DNA from: Balanoglossus misakiensis
Lineage: Eukaryota > Hemichordata
Reading direction: 5' to 3'
DNA: 64,000 nt
Assembly (NCBI GenBank): GCA_040954595.2
Contig: CM082592.2
Span: 2,232,001 to 2,296,000 of the forward strand
Shown: positions 1 to 10,860 of the stretch, one piece after another
Position numbering within the stretch: position 1 is the stretch's first letter
Layout of the letters: every line of letters begins with the position of its first letter
Translations under genes and position numbers: made by a program
The notes under the pieces: model-generated
What the model saw: only the letters and a program-made list of their open reading frames with translations
What the model was told of the DNA's origin: nothing
Databases searched by the model: none

Positions 1-2
1 CA

Positions 3-3000
3 AAAAACAGCGACGTAATCAAAGAGGATGCTGCCCTCTATAATCTCAGCGACAATACCCTTCGGGGTGCCAGCCTTCGGTGTTCGAAGGATCAAAACTG
101 TGAAACTTCCCTTCGGGGTTCAAACCTTCGGTGTTCGAAGGGTCAAAACTTTGAAACTTCCCTTCGGGGAACCAATGAATCTAGGGTACCTGCAAATGGT
201 GACATTGTCACTTATGTTAATGGCAATTTACAGATTGAGAAAGCAGTTGATATTGCACACAAGAGAAATGACAATGAATGTATTCTTCATAATGTTACTG
301 CGAATGAATTTTTGTTCTCTCCTGTAACCACCACCATATGCCAAGAGTTATGCTGTAAGCTTCACATTAAATATGGAAATAAAGTTGAAATGCTCGATGA
401 AATTCATAGTGTTGAAATTGGTGAACCATGCAATATCAAATCTATTGTCGGTGATGGTAATTGTTTGTTTAGAGCTTTGTCGTATGCCATAAGTGGCAGT
501 GAACGTAACCATGCTGTAATGCGAAAGGCCATTGTAAATCACATGATTGCAAATGACAGTGCATATTTTGGTTGGCTGGACCCAGACCAAGGATATACAT
601 CAGTTGCTGATTATATTGCAAAGTCTAGAATGAATTGTCTAACAATCTGGGGTTCCGAAAATGAGATCTTGGCTGCTGCCGATCTCTTACAAACTGACAT
701 CTATGTGTATAGTTCTGGAACATGGCTGAGACATTATTGTAATGCAATTAATAAAAGTAATGTTGATAAAGGTGTAGGTATATACCTGAACCATGCCAAC
801 AGAGACCATTTTGAAATTGTCAAGAGTGTAAAGACACCTGAGATGGTAACATCTGACTCTATACACATTGAACGTGTTGAACTTGTCTCAAGTGAAGGTA
901 TGACTAATGAATTCCACAATGAGGCAGATAGTGGCAGTTGTGTTCCACTAAAGAGTCCATTGGACAAGAAAGGAAATTTCCACTTAAGTGATGAAACTGA
1001 AAGTGTTACAAAAGGAAGAGGTAAGAGACCAGCAATGAGTGAACGATTACGAAAGAAAATCAGAAAAGAAAAATATGAATGTAATGAGACCACTGCAAAG
1101 AGGTGCAGGACAATATCTGAATCTGAATTGTATCATACTAATACTCAATATAGAGAGATGAAGAAGCTGAAAAGTAGACAGCATTATCATGACATCCGAG
1201 AAAGTAAGACGCAGAAAATGAAAGAGTTATATGAACAAAATGCGGACTATCGGGAGGCAAAAAAGACACAAATCAGAGTTAAATATGAACAAAATCCTGA
1301 TTTTCAGGACGCAAAGAAGGCACATGCTAGAGTAACTTACCAAGATAATCCTGATTTTCGGGAGGCAAAGAAAGCACACGTAAGAGTTAATTACCAAGAA
1401 AATCCTGATTTTCGGGAGGCAAAGAAAGCACGTGTAAGATTAAATTACGAAGAAAATCCTACTGTTCGGGAGGCAAAGAAGGCACGCATAAGAGTAAATT
1501 ATGAACAAAATCCTGATTTTCGGGAAGCACAGAAGGCACGCATAAGAGTAAATTATGAACAAAATCCTGATTTTCGGGAAGCACAGAAGGCACGCATAAG
1601 AGTAAATTATGAACAAAATCCTGATTTTCGGGAAGCACAGAAGGCACGCGTAAGAGTAAAATATGAACAAAATCCTGACTTTCGGGAAGCACATAAAGCA
1701 CAAATGTCCAAACAACTATCCCAAAAATATGACCAAGACGTAAACTTTCGTGAATCAAAGAAGACACAGAGTATTCAACGATATGAGAATAACCCTCATT
1801 ACAAAGATAATGTATTGAAGAGAAGCAGGTGTCAGATGATACAGAATGACATTGACAAGCAAAATGTTCAGCATGTTATTGCTAATTTTAGAAATACTGC
1901 CTCAGAAGGTCCAAATTGTGTATGTTCAGTTTGTCATCGTCGACTTTTCAGGAAACAAGTAATTGTTTGCAACAAGGATAAATATTACAGTAACAGAATT
2001 ACATCTGATATTGCTGTGAAATGTATATCAGAAGAATATGTTCACAAATGTGCCCCAACATGTATGGCTGACTGCCCTCTCAAGAATAATGCAGCCAGTA
2101 AATTGTGGATTTGTTTCACATGCCATAGAAAACTTTTACGTGGAGAGATGCCAGTTCAAGCTGTTGCAAACAACCTTCATGTCACAACAGTCCCTCCTGA
2201 ATTGAAATGCCTCAACTCACTTGAGCAACATTTAATTGCATTAAATATTCCATTCATGAAAATGTTGGCATTACCTAAGGGTGGTCAGAATGGAGTTCAT
2301 GGACCTGTAGTGTGTGTCCCTTCTGATATAAAGAAGGCTACAAATATTTTGCCACGGAATGAGTTTGATGATCAGATGATAAGGGTGAAATTGAAGCGAA
2401 AACTGAGTTATAAAGGTTACTATGAATATCAGTTTGTAAACAAACGACACATTCAGAATGCTTTGGAATACCTACAGACAAATAATCAGTATTACAGTGA
2501 TATAACATTCAATATGAATTGGAAAAATACTCTTGAAAAGACTGAAGAAGTTATTTCAGATGCTGAAAGCGAATCAGAAAAGTGTAACACCCAAAGCAGT
2601 GATGTAAACAATGAAAAGACCAAAGGAAATGTTTCAGATACTGAAAGTAATGATGTGTCATCAGACACAGAAGATAACAATGTGTCCAACAAAGATACTA
2701 ATGGAATATTGATGGACACATGCCTCCAACCAATTGACATAGGTCAGGATATTCTTGATTATCACTTTGAGGATATATCTTGTGTTGCTCCAGCAGAGGG
2801 TAATAAACCTGTTTGTCTGTTGATGGAAAAGTTGAATGAAGCCAAGTGCTTTCCTGTGCTATTCCCAACTGGGTCACCCACATTTCACGATGACCGAGAG
2901 GTTAGGATAACAATAGGACGATACCTGCAAGGTCGTGTAATGAATGCAAGTAACAGATTTTCAAAAAGCACAGACTATATCTTTTATGCGCAATATCTGT

Positions 3001-6000
3001 CTGAAATTAACCAGGTTGTATCCAATGTGTCAATTGCTTTGAGGAAAGGAACTGCTAATGCTTGTGGCAAAAAAGTGACATCTGATGTTTTAAGTGACAG
3101 TGAATCTTTGAAACAGATTTTGAAGTCTGATGAAGGCTATAAGTTTTTAAAACCTATAAGAGGAACTCCTCCTTATTGGCAAGCAACACAAAAAGACCTG
3201 TTTGCAATGATCAGACAGTTGGGTATACCAACATGGTTTTGCTCATTTTCTGCTGCCGATTTACGGTGGAAAGAAGTTATTGAGACTATACTTCGTGGAG
3301 AAGGAGATGTACGTAATGCTGAGGATCTTGAATGGTCTGAGAAATGTGCTATCTTGAGACGAAATCCTGTAACAGCAGCCAGAATGTTTGATCACAGATT
3401 TCATTGTTTTCTGAGAGAAGTCATCATGTCACCAGCCAATCCTATTGGAAATATCAAAGATTATTTTTATCGAGTCGAGTTTCAACAACGAGGCTCACCA
3501 CATACACACTGCCTATTTTGGGTTGAAAATGCACCAAAGGTTGATAGAGATACTGATGAAGATGTAGTTGATTTTGTTGACAGATATGTAACATGTCAAA
3601 TGCCTTCTGTTGAGGAGGATGAGGAATTGCAAGAGATTGTGAATAAAGTTCAGAAACACAGCTCAAGGCACTCCAAATCTTGCAAGAAAAAGGGCACTAG
3701 ATGCAGATTCAACTTTCCACGACCACCATCAAAGAAAACGTTCATATGCCGTCCTGATATAGATATAGAAATGACAGGTGAAGGTGAGAAGTCAAACCTT
3801 GATGACGATAATGCAACACTTGAAGAGAAATGTCAAAGTGACACGACTCAGTTAATTGAGAATGTGATGAGCCAGATGGCTGCTAGGAATATTTTGGAAA
3901 AAGTGTGGACATGCCTGCATGACAAAGAGAAACAGATTGATTCGGTTGATGCACTGTTTAATGAAGTCAGCATTTCTCAGGAGATGTTTGAGAAAGCACA
4001 TGCAATTTTAGCAAGAAAGACAAGTGTAGTATTAAAGCGTGAACCAAATGATGTTTGGGTAAACCAATACAATTCTAACCTTCTTCGTTGCTGGGATGCA
4101 AACATGGACATTCAGTTTGTTGTGGATGCTTATGCCTGTGTTGTGTACATTGTATCATACATCTCTAAGGCAGAGAGAGAAATGGGTTTACTGTTGGAAA
4201 ATGCACAGAGAGAAGCAAACAAAGAGGGAAATGTGGATGCTAAATCTGCACTGAAACAATTAGGCAGTGTTTATCTGCACAACAGAGAAGTAAGTGCTCA
4301 AGAGGCTGTATATAGACTGTGTGGATTGAAACTGAAGCAATCATCTCGAAAAGTCCAGTTCATTCCAACTGGAGAAACCCCTATCAAAATGAGTTTGCCA
4401 TTGAGTGTAATACGTAGCAAAATGACAGGAGATGATTTGAATGAGGATGATATCTGGTACAATAGCATTGTAGACAGATACAAGAACAGACCAAATGATG
4501 ACGAGTTTGACGACATGTGTCTTGCAACATTTTGTTCAGAATATCGAATAGTGTCAAAATCAGAAGTGACAAATACCACCACTGAGAAACGTGCAAATCC
4601 AATAGTCAAGTTGGAAAATGGTGCAGGTTACATGCAAAAACGATCTCGAACTGATCCAGCTGTCATTAGATATGCAAGATTTTCTGTGACCAAATTTCCA
4701 GAAAAGTATTACCGCACTATGTTAGAACTCTTCTTGCCACACTGGGTTGATTCCCAATTGAAACCAAATGGGTTTGAAACATATGAAAATTTCTATTCTG
4801 CGGGTGCAGTGAAGTGTGGATCTGCTTCTATACAAACAGTGAAAGTCATAGTAGATGCAAATAAAGCAATGTTTGAGAAAGAGGCTGATGCCGTTGATTT
4901 AGCTGAAGAGCTCCTTGAAGGAAGTGGTCCTCTGGAGGACGCATGGGCCCAAATCTGTCCAGAAAGTGAAATAGACAGATTAGAATGCATTGATGAACGT
5001 CAACAATTGCCTGATGATGATGTAAATGAGGAGGATATTCCAGATTTGGTGCACAAACCAAAAGGTGATTGCCACATAGAAATTTCTACCTCTGAAGTAA
5101 GGAGGGCTGATGTTCAAGCAATGTGTAGGTCACTGAACAGGAAACAGGCAGAAGTCTTTTATAATGTCAGACAGTGGTGTCTGGATAAAAGCAATGGCAA
5201 GAACCCAGAACCTCTTTATTTGTTTGTCAGTGGTGGTGCTGGCACAGGGAAAAGCCATTTAATCAAAACCATATATCATGAAGCCAAACGAATTCTATCT
5301 CGTGTAATGGCTAACCCAGATGAAAAATCAATACAGGTAACAGCCTCAACTGGAGTTGCAGCATTTAATGTAGGAGGTGAAACTCTCCATCATGCATTTT
5401 CAATAGCAGTAGACTCAAAACTACCATATGAGCCACTACGTGAAGAAAAACTCAACACTCTTCGTTCCAAATTGGGAAATCTTCAGATTGTAATAATAGA
5501 TGAGATTTCTATGGTAGACAGAAAATTATTTCACTACGTACATGGACGATTACGTCAAATCAAACAAACACCAAGTGGTTCACCATTTGGAAATGTGTGT
5601 GTTATTGCTGTGGGTGACTTTTATCAGCTGCCACCTGTGAAAGCAAGTCCACTGTGTGTGGAAAATGATGCCATCAATATGTGGAATAATTTCAAAATTG
5701 TGGAACTCACTGAAATAATGAGACAAAAGGACTGTGCATTTGCAGAAGCACTAAATAGAGTAAGAATTCACAAGAAAGGGCACACACTGAGTGCAAATGA
5801 TCTAGAAATGTTCAATAACCGTGTGACTGGTGAAGCATCTGAGGCAATTCACATCTTTGCTACAAATGCAGAAGTCAACAATTGCAATATCACAATGCTA
5901 CATTCCTTGTGCTCTGATCCTGTATGTATTGAAGCACAAGATTTTAGTAAGAATACTAAGACTGGGAAACTCCAAAGAAAGGAAGGCCATCATGCCAAGG

Positions 6001-7214
6001 TCTATAGGACCACTTTACCAAAGACTCTCACTCTAGCTAAGGGTGCACGAGTGCAACTGACACAAAATATTGATGTCTCTGATGGATTGGTGAATGGTGT
6101 ATTTGGATCAGTATGTCACATTGATGTGAAACCAAATGAAAGCTTTCCAACTGCTGTTTATGTTGTATTTGACAATGTGAAAGTTGGCCAAGGATTGCGA
6201 AACAAGAACCGTGTAAATATATCTGACCTTCCTGAAAACACCACCCGTATAGAACCTCAGGAAATGTCTGTTGCAAGTAATGGTGGTATTAGGAGACAAT
6301 TTCCTCTGAAACTAGCATGGGCATGTACAGTGCATAAGGTACAGGGATTAACAGTTGAAAAAGCTGTTGTCAGTTTAAAGAAGATGTTTGCACCAGGACA
6401 GGCATATGTTGCATTGAGTCGAGTGACATCATTAGATGGGCTAATAATTGATGAATTTAAGACATCTTCTATATATTGCAATGAAAAGGTTCAAGCAGCC
6501 TTGGAAATGATGCCAAAGTTTGTTGATGGGTGCTTTGAGCAATTACAGCCAAACTATAGATGCTCTTTTATACTTCATAATGTTGAAGGTCTTCTGAACC
6601 ACATGGAAGATATTCGTAGTGGCAAGGAATACTTGGAGTCAGACTTTATTTGTTTGACGGAAACATGGCTAACTGAAAACCAGACAAAATGTGATGTGAT
6701 AGTGAATGGATTTGAATTCAGTCACAAGCCTCGGTCAAAATCGTATAACAACTTTGATATGAATACTTCACAGTTGCAGTTGCAACATCATGGTGGTGTT
6801 GGCCTCTACGTCAAAGGAAGTCAATCTGTTGAAATTTTGGATTTGCCTGTTAGTAACTTGGAATATCTTACATTTTATGTCAAAGACATCAACACGGTGG
6901 TAGCAGTAATTTACAGACCATCATCCTATAAAGCAGTCGCATTCAGGAAAAACCTTCTTCTGTTGGTGAAGGAAATGTCAAAGTATTCAGGTGCTACAGT
7001 GATCATGGGTGATTTCAATGAAAATATTTTAACCTCATCGTCTCTTGTGAAACTCATGGAAGACCATGGTTTCAAACAACACGTGAGCAAACCAACCACA
7101 GAAGCTGGTACATTGATTGACCATGTGTATGTGAAAGGAGCAGGAAAGGTGGAAGTTGACATTGTGCCAAAGTACTTCAGTTTTCATGAAGCCATCAGCA
7201 TTAAGATCTATTGA
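3..7214 (+). CDS. Helentron (Helitron2-type) Rep/helicase/endonuclease polyprotein, 5' partial
   Basis: This reading frame is open from the left window edge to a TGA at 7214 (about 2,400 codons), so the true start lies outside. Order of parts: an OTU cysteine-protease domain (GDGNC near 450, partner His in NRDHFE near 800); twelve or so 17-18-residue charged repeats (about 1190-1720); cysteine pairs of a zinc-binding region (about 1910-2170); Helitron-like N region (about 2840-3260); a Rep-like H-x-H in RGSPHTH (about 3490); a YISKAE tyrosine motif (about 4150); a Pif1-type helicase with Walker A GGAGTGKS (about 5232), Walker B IIDEIS and LSRVTSLDG; and an endonuclease/exonuclease/phosphatase domain from about 6555. 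Known: the OTU plus C-terminal endonuclease combination marks Helentrons, which transpose by rolling-circle replication. Odd: the terminal catalytic SDH motif reads SFH (about 7178), so the endonuclease may be dead. No internal stop or frameshift was seen, so the copy appears recent. Confidence 0.93.
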   Translation, partial: KNSDVIKEDAALYNLSDNTLRGASLRCSKDQNCETSLRGSNLRCSKGQNFETSLRGTNESRVPANGDIVTYVNGNLQIEKAVDIAHKRNDNECILHNVTANEFLFSPVTTTICQELCCKLHIKYGNKVEMLDEIHSVEIGEPCNIKSIVGDGNCLFRALSYAISGSERNHAVMRKAIVNHMIANDSAYFGWLDPDQGYTSVADYIAKSRMNCLTIWGSENEILAAADLLQTDIYVYSSGTWLRHYCNAINKSNVDKGVGIYLNHANRDHFEIVKSVKTPEMVTSDSIHIERVELVSSEGMTNEFHNEADSGSCVPLKSPLDKKGNFHLSDETESVTKGRGKRPAMSERLRKKIRKEKYECNETTAKRCRTISESELYHTNTQYREMKKLKSRQHYHDIRESKTQKMKELYEQNADYREAKKTQIRVKYEQNPDFQDAKKAHARVTYQDNPDFREAKKAHVRVNYQENPDFREAKKARVRLNYEENPTVREAKKARIRVNYEQNPDFREAQKARIRVNYEQNPDFREAQKARIRVNYEQNPDFREAQKARVRVKYEQNPDFREAHKAQMSKQLSQKYDQDVNFRESKKTQSIQRYENNPHYKDNVLKRSRCQMIQNDIDKQNVQHVIANFRNTASEGPNCVCSVCHRRLFRKQVIVCNKDKYYSNRITSDIAVKCISEEYVHKCAPTCMADCPLKNNAASKLWICFTCHRKLLRGEMPVQAVANNLHVTTVPPELKCLNSLEQHLIALNIPFMKMLALPKGGQNGVHGPVVCVPSDIKKATNILPRNEFDDQMIRVKLKRKLSYKGYYEYQFVNKRHIQNALEYLQTNNQYYSDITFNMNWKNTLEKTEEVISDAESESEKCNTQSSDVNNEKTKGNVSDTESNDVSSDTEDNNVSNKDTNGILMDTCLQPIDIGQDILDYHFEDISCVAPAEGNKPVCLLMEKLNEAKCFPVLFPTGSPTFHDDREVRITIGRYLQGRVMNASNRFSKSTDYIFYAQYLSEINQVVSNVSIALRKGTANACGKKVTSDVLSDSESLKQILKSDEGYKFLKPIRGTPPYWQATQKDLFAMIRQLGIPTWFCSFSAADLRWKEVIETILRGEGDVRNAEDLEWSEKCAILRRNPVTAARMFDHRFHCFLREVIMSPANPIGNIKDYFYRVEFQQRGSPHTHCLFWVENAPKVDRDTDEDVVDFVDRYVTCQMPSVEEDEELQEIVNKVQKHSSRHSKSCKKKGTRCRFNFPRPPSKKTFICRPDIDIEMTGEGEKSNLDDDNATLEEKCQSDTTQLIENVMSQMAARNILEKVWTCLHDKEKQIDSVDALFNEVSISQEMFEKAHAILARKTSVVLKREPNDVWVNQYNSNLLRCWDANMDIQFVVDAYACVVYIVSYISKAEREMGLLLENAQREANKEGNVDAKSALKQLGSVYLHNREVSAQEAVYRLCGLKLKQSSRKVQFIPTGETPIKMSLPLSVIRSKMTGDDLNEDDIWYNSIVDRYKNRPNDDEFDDMCLATFCSEYRIVSKSEVTNTTTEKRANPIVKLENGAGYMQKRSRTDPAVIRYARFSVTKFPEKYYRTMLELFLPHWVDSQLKPNGFETYENFYSAGAVKCGSASIQTVKVIVDANKAMFEKEADAVDLAEELLEGSGPLEDAWAQICPESEIDRLECIDERQQLPDDDVNEEDIPDLVHKPKGDCHIEISTSEVRRADVQAMCRSLNRKQAEVFYNVRQWCLDKSNGKNPEPLYLFVSGGAGTGKSHLIKTIYHEAKRILSRVMANPDEKSIQVTASTGVAAFNVGGETLHHAFSIAVDSKLPYEPLREEKLNTLRSKLGNLQIVIIDEISMVDRKLFHYVHGRLRQIKQTPSGSPFGNVCVIAVGDFYQLPPVKASPLCVENDAINMWNNFKIVELTEIMRQKDCAFAEALNRVRIHKKGHTLSANDLEMFNNRVTGEASEAIHIFATNAEVNNCNITMLHSLCSDPVCIEAQDFSKNTKTGKLQRKEGHHAKVYRTTLPKTLTLAKGARVQLTQNIDVSDGLVNGVFGSVCHIDVKPNESFPTAVYVVFDNVKVGQGLRNKNRVNISDLPENTTRIEPQEMSVASNGGIRRQFPLKLAWACTVHKVQGLTVEKAVVSLKKMFAPGQAYVALSRVTSLDGLIIDEFKTSSIYCNEKVQAALEMMPKFVDGCFEQLQPNYRCSFILHNVEGLLNHMEDIRSGKEYLESDFICLTETWLTENQTKCDVIVNGFEFSHKPRSKSYNNFDMNTSQLQLQHHGGVGLYVKGSQSVEILDLPVSNLEYLTFYVKDINTVVAVIYRPSSYKAVAFRKNLLLLVKEMSKYSGATVIMGDFNENILTSSSLVKLMEDHGFKQHVSKPTTEAGTLIDHVYVKGAGKVEVDIVPKYFSFHEAISIKIY
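57..170 (+). repeat. In-frame 51-bp tandem repeat in Helentron N-terminus
   Basis: Two full units and a partial third, starting with CTTCGGGG and each containing a small hairpin (CTTCGGTGTTCGAAG). The period is 51 bp (17 codons), so the Helentron frame stays open through it and encodes repeated LRGxxLRCSKxQN-type units. It could be coding sequence or the remnant of a 5' non-coding repeat read through by an open frame. Confidence 0.7.
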
Positions 7215-7239
7215 AAGACTCATTGTAATATCTACAATG

Positions 7240-7650
7240 TTTGACCAAACATGGTGATCTGAGAAGCAAATTTAATACAAGTGAGGTACCAGTGAATGGA
7301 TTGAAATTCAATCACCAGCCTCTGTGCAAATCATTAATACGGTGGTAGCAGTAATTTAAGACCACCATCATATAAAGCAGAGGTGTTCAGGAAAAACTTA
7401 CTTCTGTTGATGAAAGGAAATGTAAATGTATCCAGGTGCTTCAATGATCATGGGTGACATCAATGAAAATATTTAAATCATCTCTTGTCAATGTAATGCA
7501 AGACCTTGGTTTCAAGCAACATTTGAGCAATCCAACTACAGAAGCTTATACATTGATTGACCATGTGTATGTGAAAGGAACAGAAAATATTGGAGTTGAA
7601 ATACTGCCAAAGTACTTCTGTCAGTTTACATTAAGCCATCAGCATTAACA
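7240..7650 (+). pseudogene. Decayed second copy of the Helentron endonuclease C-terminus
   Basis: Directly after the Helentron stop, the sequence repeats the segment at about 6700-7210 in diverged form: the AATGGATT...TTCA(G/A)TCAC block, ACGGTGGTAGCAGTAATTTA, GGAAAAACxTxCTTCTGTTG, ATCATGGGTGA, and an open stretch 7454-7648 containing TLIDHVYVKGT and LPKYF. Indels and stops break the frame, so it is not expressed as one domain. It most likely arose by tandem duplication of the 3' end of the element, or is the 3' end of an older nested copy. Its presence suggests the functional 3' end of the Helentron lies beyond 7650. Confidence 0.85.
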
Positions 7651-10600
7651 TCATTAATGCATTATGCATATAGTAATTAAAACCCGTGTTACATACAACT
7701 GGTGGGAGGGATAATGGGGTTTGAGACTTACGGGTCCCCATTTGGGAATTGTTGGGGTGGGGGGTTGAAAAACAAATTAACATGTTACTCTTAGGTTACC
7801 CTGGTGCTAATTGTCACATTTGATATCAAGCTGTTACTGTTTTTGTGTGATGGGAGACTAATATTTGATTGTCTATCATTTCAGAGCCATTTGTTTGACA
7901 TGGCTGCAGTGATTTCATTGAAATGACATGTTCACATGCAATCATTTACATGGATCATCATTATAGTGACATGATATTATCATGTTGTAGGTCATTGTGC
8001 ACACATACCTGCTTATTTATGTATATTAAAGCACACCAATTTATAACGTGCTACAAAAAAAGAAGTCAGTGGTGGCCGTTTATGATTTCTGATGCATGAC
8101 ATGACTTTTATTTGACTATACCCAAAATGTTATGGGTGTTACCATGTTGTTGTGATGTTATCCATTAAATGCACCCGACTGTCATTTCTTGATGATTTTA
8201 TTTATTCCAGTACTGTCAATTGAGATATGTATTTCACCTGATTTCATCAAAACTCACAGTTTTAGTCCTACATGAATGTATGTCATAATTCCAACCTGAC
8301 ACTTTGTTACTGTAATTAACAGACAATATATGATATCAAAAGTGTGAGTAATAACAGTCCCAATAGCCTTGTTTGCATTACTGCTTACACAGTGTTCTCC
8401 ACAGGATTTTGGGAAAGTTAGGTGGATAATATCCATAACAATGTAATCATTATGTTAGTGATATTGCTTTCTCAAAATTTAAGAATAACAGTGGTAGCCA
8501 CCATGCTTTAATTGTTCTTTGGAGAACACTGTGCTGGCATATTTCACCCATCATCTGATCCTATATGTATACAGACAACAACATTTGGAATATGTGCAGA
8601 TTCCAATATCCATGTGCATACTAGAATGAGTGTGTACTCATACAATGCGGGACTGCAGAATAGATGGATGTAGCATCTGTTAATGATTCAAGTTAGTCAT
8701 ATTTATTATGCAGCCTGAATCAGAGGTTCACACTATGTTTTATGTAAATACCCATCAGTAAGGTTTATTTAAAGAAACCATTGTACGTGTCAAGTTAATA
8801 ATGAGAAATTTGCCAAAATTGCAAAAAAAAAAATAGTAAAGCTTGAATGAAAGATTTCAATCATGTACCAAAGCATTTTCATTCTGTTGACAATGAAATG
8901 GAAGTTGGTAAATGGTGCATTGAAAATTCTCTAGGAAGAAGGTTAATTTAAGTATGATTACACAACTTAATATTTCTAATTGATGTTTTATTATACTGTA
9001 TGTAAAGTACCATTGGGGGAAATGTGTAAAACATTGACTTATAATTGGAAAAACATTAGCACCAGGGTAGCCTAGGTTTATCAATGTTCAATTCCATTTT
9101 GTAAATGTTTGAAATATATTTTTATCTATTTTCACTATGTTATCTACAGAATGACTAGATATTACCACTGTCTACTTTTGTGTCTCTGAGGCTGTCATGA
9201 ATGGCTTAATACACTGAAGTTAAAATCATTATACAGACATTTGTGAAGCGATTTTAATAACCTGTCTGAAGTATAGTACCGTATGGTGTTTTATAGAATA
9301 AAACAAAAACCAATGTCCCCATATGACGTTTGCTTTCAGAAAACAATACAAATTGCCCATCTGAGACTTAATTTTTAGGGGTACACGCACCAAGAAAAAC
9401 ATCCTATGAATGGCAATCCCAAAATTATCCTTGATATCTGGTATTCAGACTTGTATTCTGTGAATCATCATTGCTATACCATATGTACTAACAACATGCT
9501 TTAACTGCAGTAGCAATAACTGAACCAGTGTGAATAAATCAAACACTGTACACTGAAATATCTCACTATCGCTTTAATCGCAAACATTTAGTATGAGCTT
9601 GGTTATTGACAGATCCAAAGTAACCCACCAACACTGACACTATCAGTTTTGCATCACGGGCGTGTCATTAATTATTTACTTTTTATGTCATATTTGATTT
9701 GTTAGAGAAATACCAAACGTAGTAGACAAGGACATCAACTTTCATAAAATGTGTTCCTATTAGTACTACAGTATAAATATCTGAATTTTTTTAAAAATAG
9801 TCACAGCACTTATTGGAAGAACTTATGTAACTGTATTCATACCTTGATGTTTAAATTATTGTCATTGGTTTATGTTTATTTCCATATGCTATTATTGTCA
9901 ATAGGTGATTTATATGTTCACGTGACCTGCACTGACCCATACATATACTTAGAATACCAAATGTCTTGGGAGACAGGTCTGTTCAATAATTATGGCTTTA
10001 ACATTCATGTAACACTATCCCTAGTAAGTATACAGATCTTAGTGGTCTTGTTTGTTAGAGAGCTAACAATGGGCTACGTTAATGATAGCCACACTCCAAT
10101 CAGATAAAGAATTGTTTTCCAGAAGATGTCACCTGTTATCACCAAACCATGATTGACTTTTCTAGTGTCAGGCGATGATTTGATAAGTTGAACAGTTTCC
10201 AGAAGGACCATTGTAGTGCACTGACAACAGCAAAATGATTTCATGGAAGTTTGAATGACTGGGTTCTTCCCATTTGCATATTGATATGTTCACACCTGGT
10301 ATTTACTACTTAGGTGAAGTTGATGATGGTGTCTGATGAACTTAAGTGTAAACAATAGAAATTTAATACACAGTTCAAGCAGGTCAATCAGTTCTGGCTA
10401 CCTTTATGTGGAAATTGTCAGTTGACTTTCACAACTCACTGGGAGTGCCTACAAGACTGGACCTCTACTTGTTTTCTGTGTCACTCCAATCTATTCACTA
10501 CTACACGACCAGTTCAGCAAAACTAGGAACAGTTCACTCTTCAGCAAATCCATTATACAGGGGATGCCACTTCAGCAACATTACAATCTGTGTAGACCTA

Positions 10601-10860
10601 CCAACCTGTTGTATTCATCACATTCACGCATCCACCTAGTCCTATGCACCTCTGAGAATCTCTATATTAAGAATATCTATGCCTGTACATATATAGAGTG
10701 TCTACTGTGTAGACACTGGAGGAATATTTTATACTACGGTAATTATTGTACTTGTAAGCTTTGTGTGTATTGGTGTCATGTATTTATATATATTTTTCTG
10801 TGGGCCTGGAGCCTGATTCAAATCAACCCAAACAATACGAAAAGGAAAAATAAAAAATAA
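7651..10860. other. No gene seen; AT-rich sequence, possible Helentron 3' region
   Basis: No convincing reading frame or known domain. One inverted pair is visible: ACCCTGGTGCTAAT at about 7799-7812 and its complement near 9055-9068, with a few more matching bases outward (about 1.27 kb apart), which might be remnants of element ends. A run of A at 8823-8833 is the only homopolymer of note. The 118-codon open stretch at 9751-10107 is low-complexity and looks like chance. Confidence 0.5.

Noticed and set aside
1440-1767. Minus-strand open frames opposite the Helentron charged repeats
   Set aside because: Shadow frames of the repeated coding units on the plus strand.
9751-10107. 118-codon open frame rich in Leu, Tyr and Phe
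   Set aside because: AT-rich composition explains it; no domain, no splice sites, no neighbours that fit.
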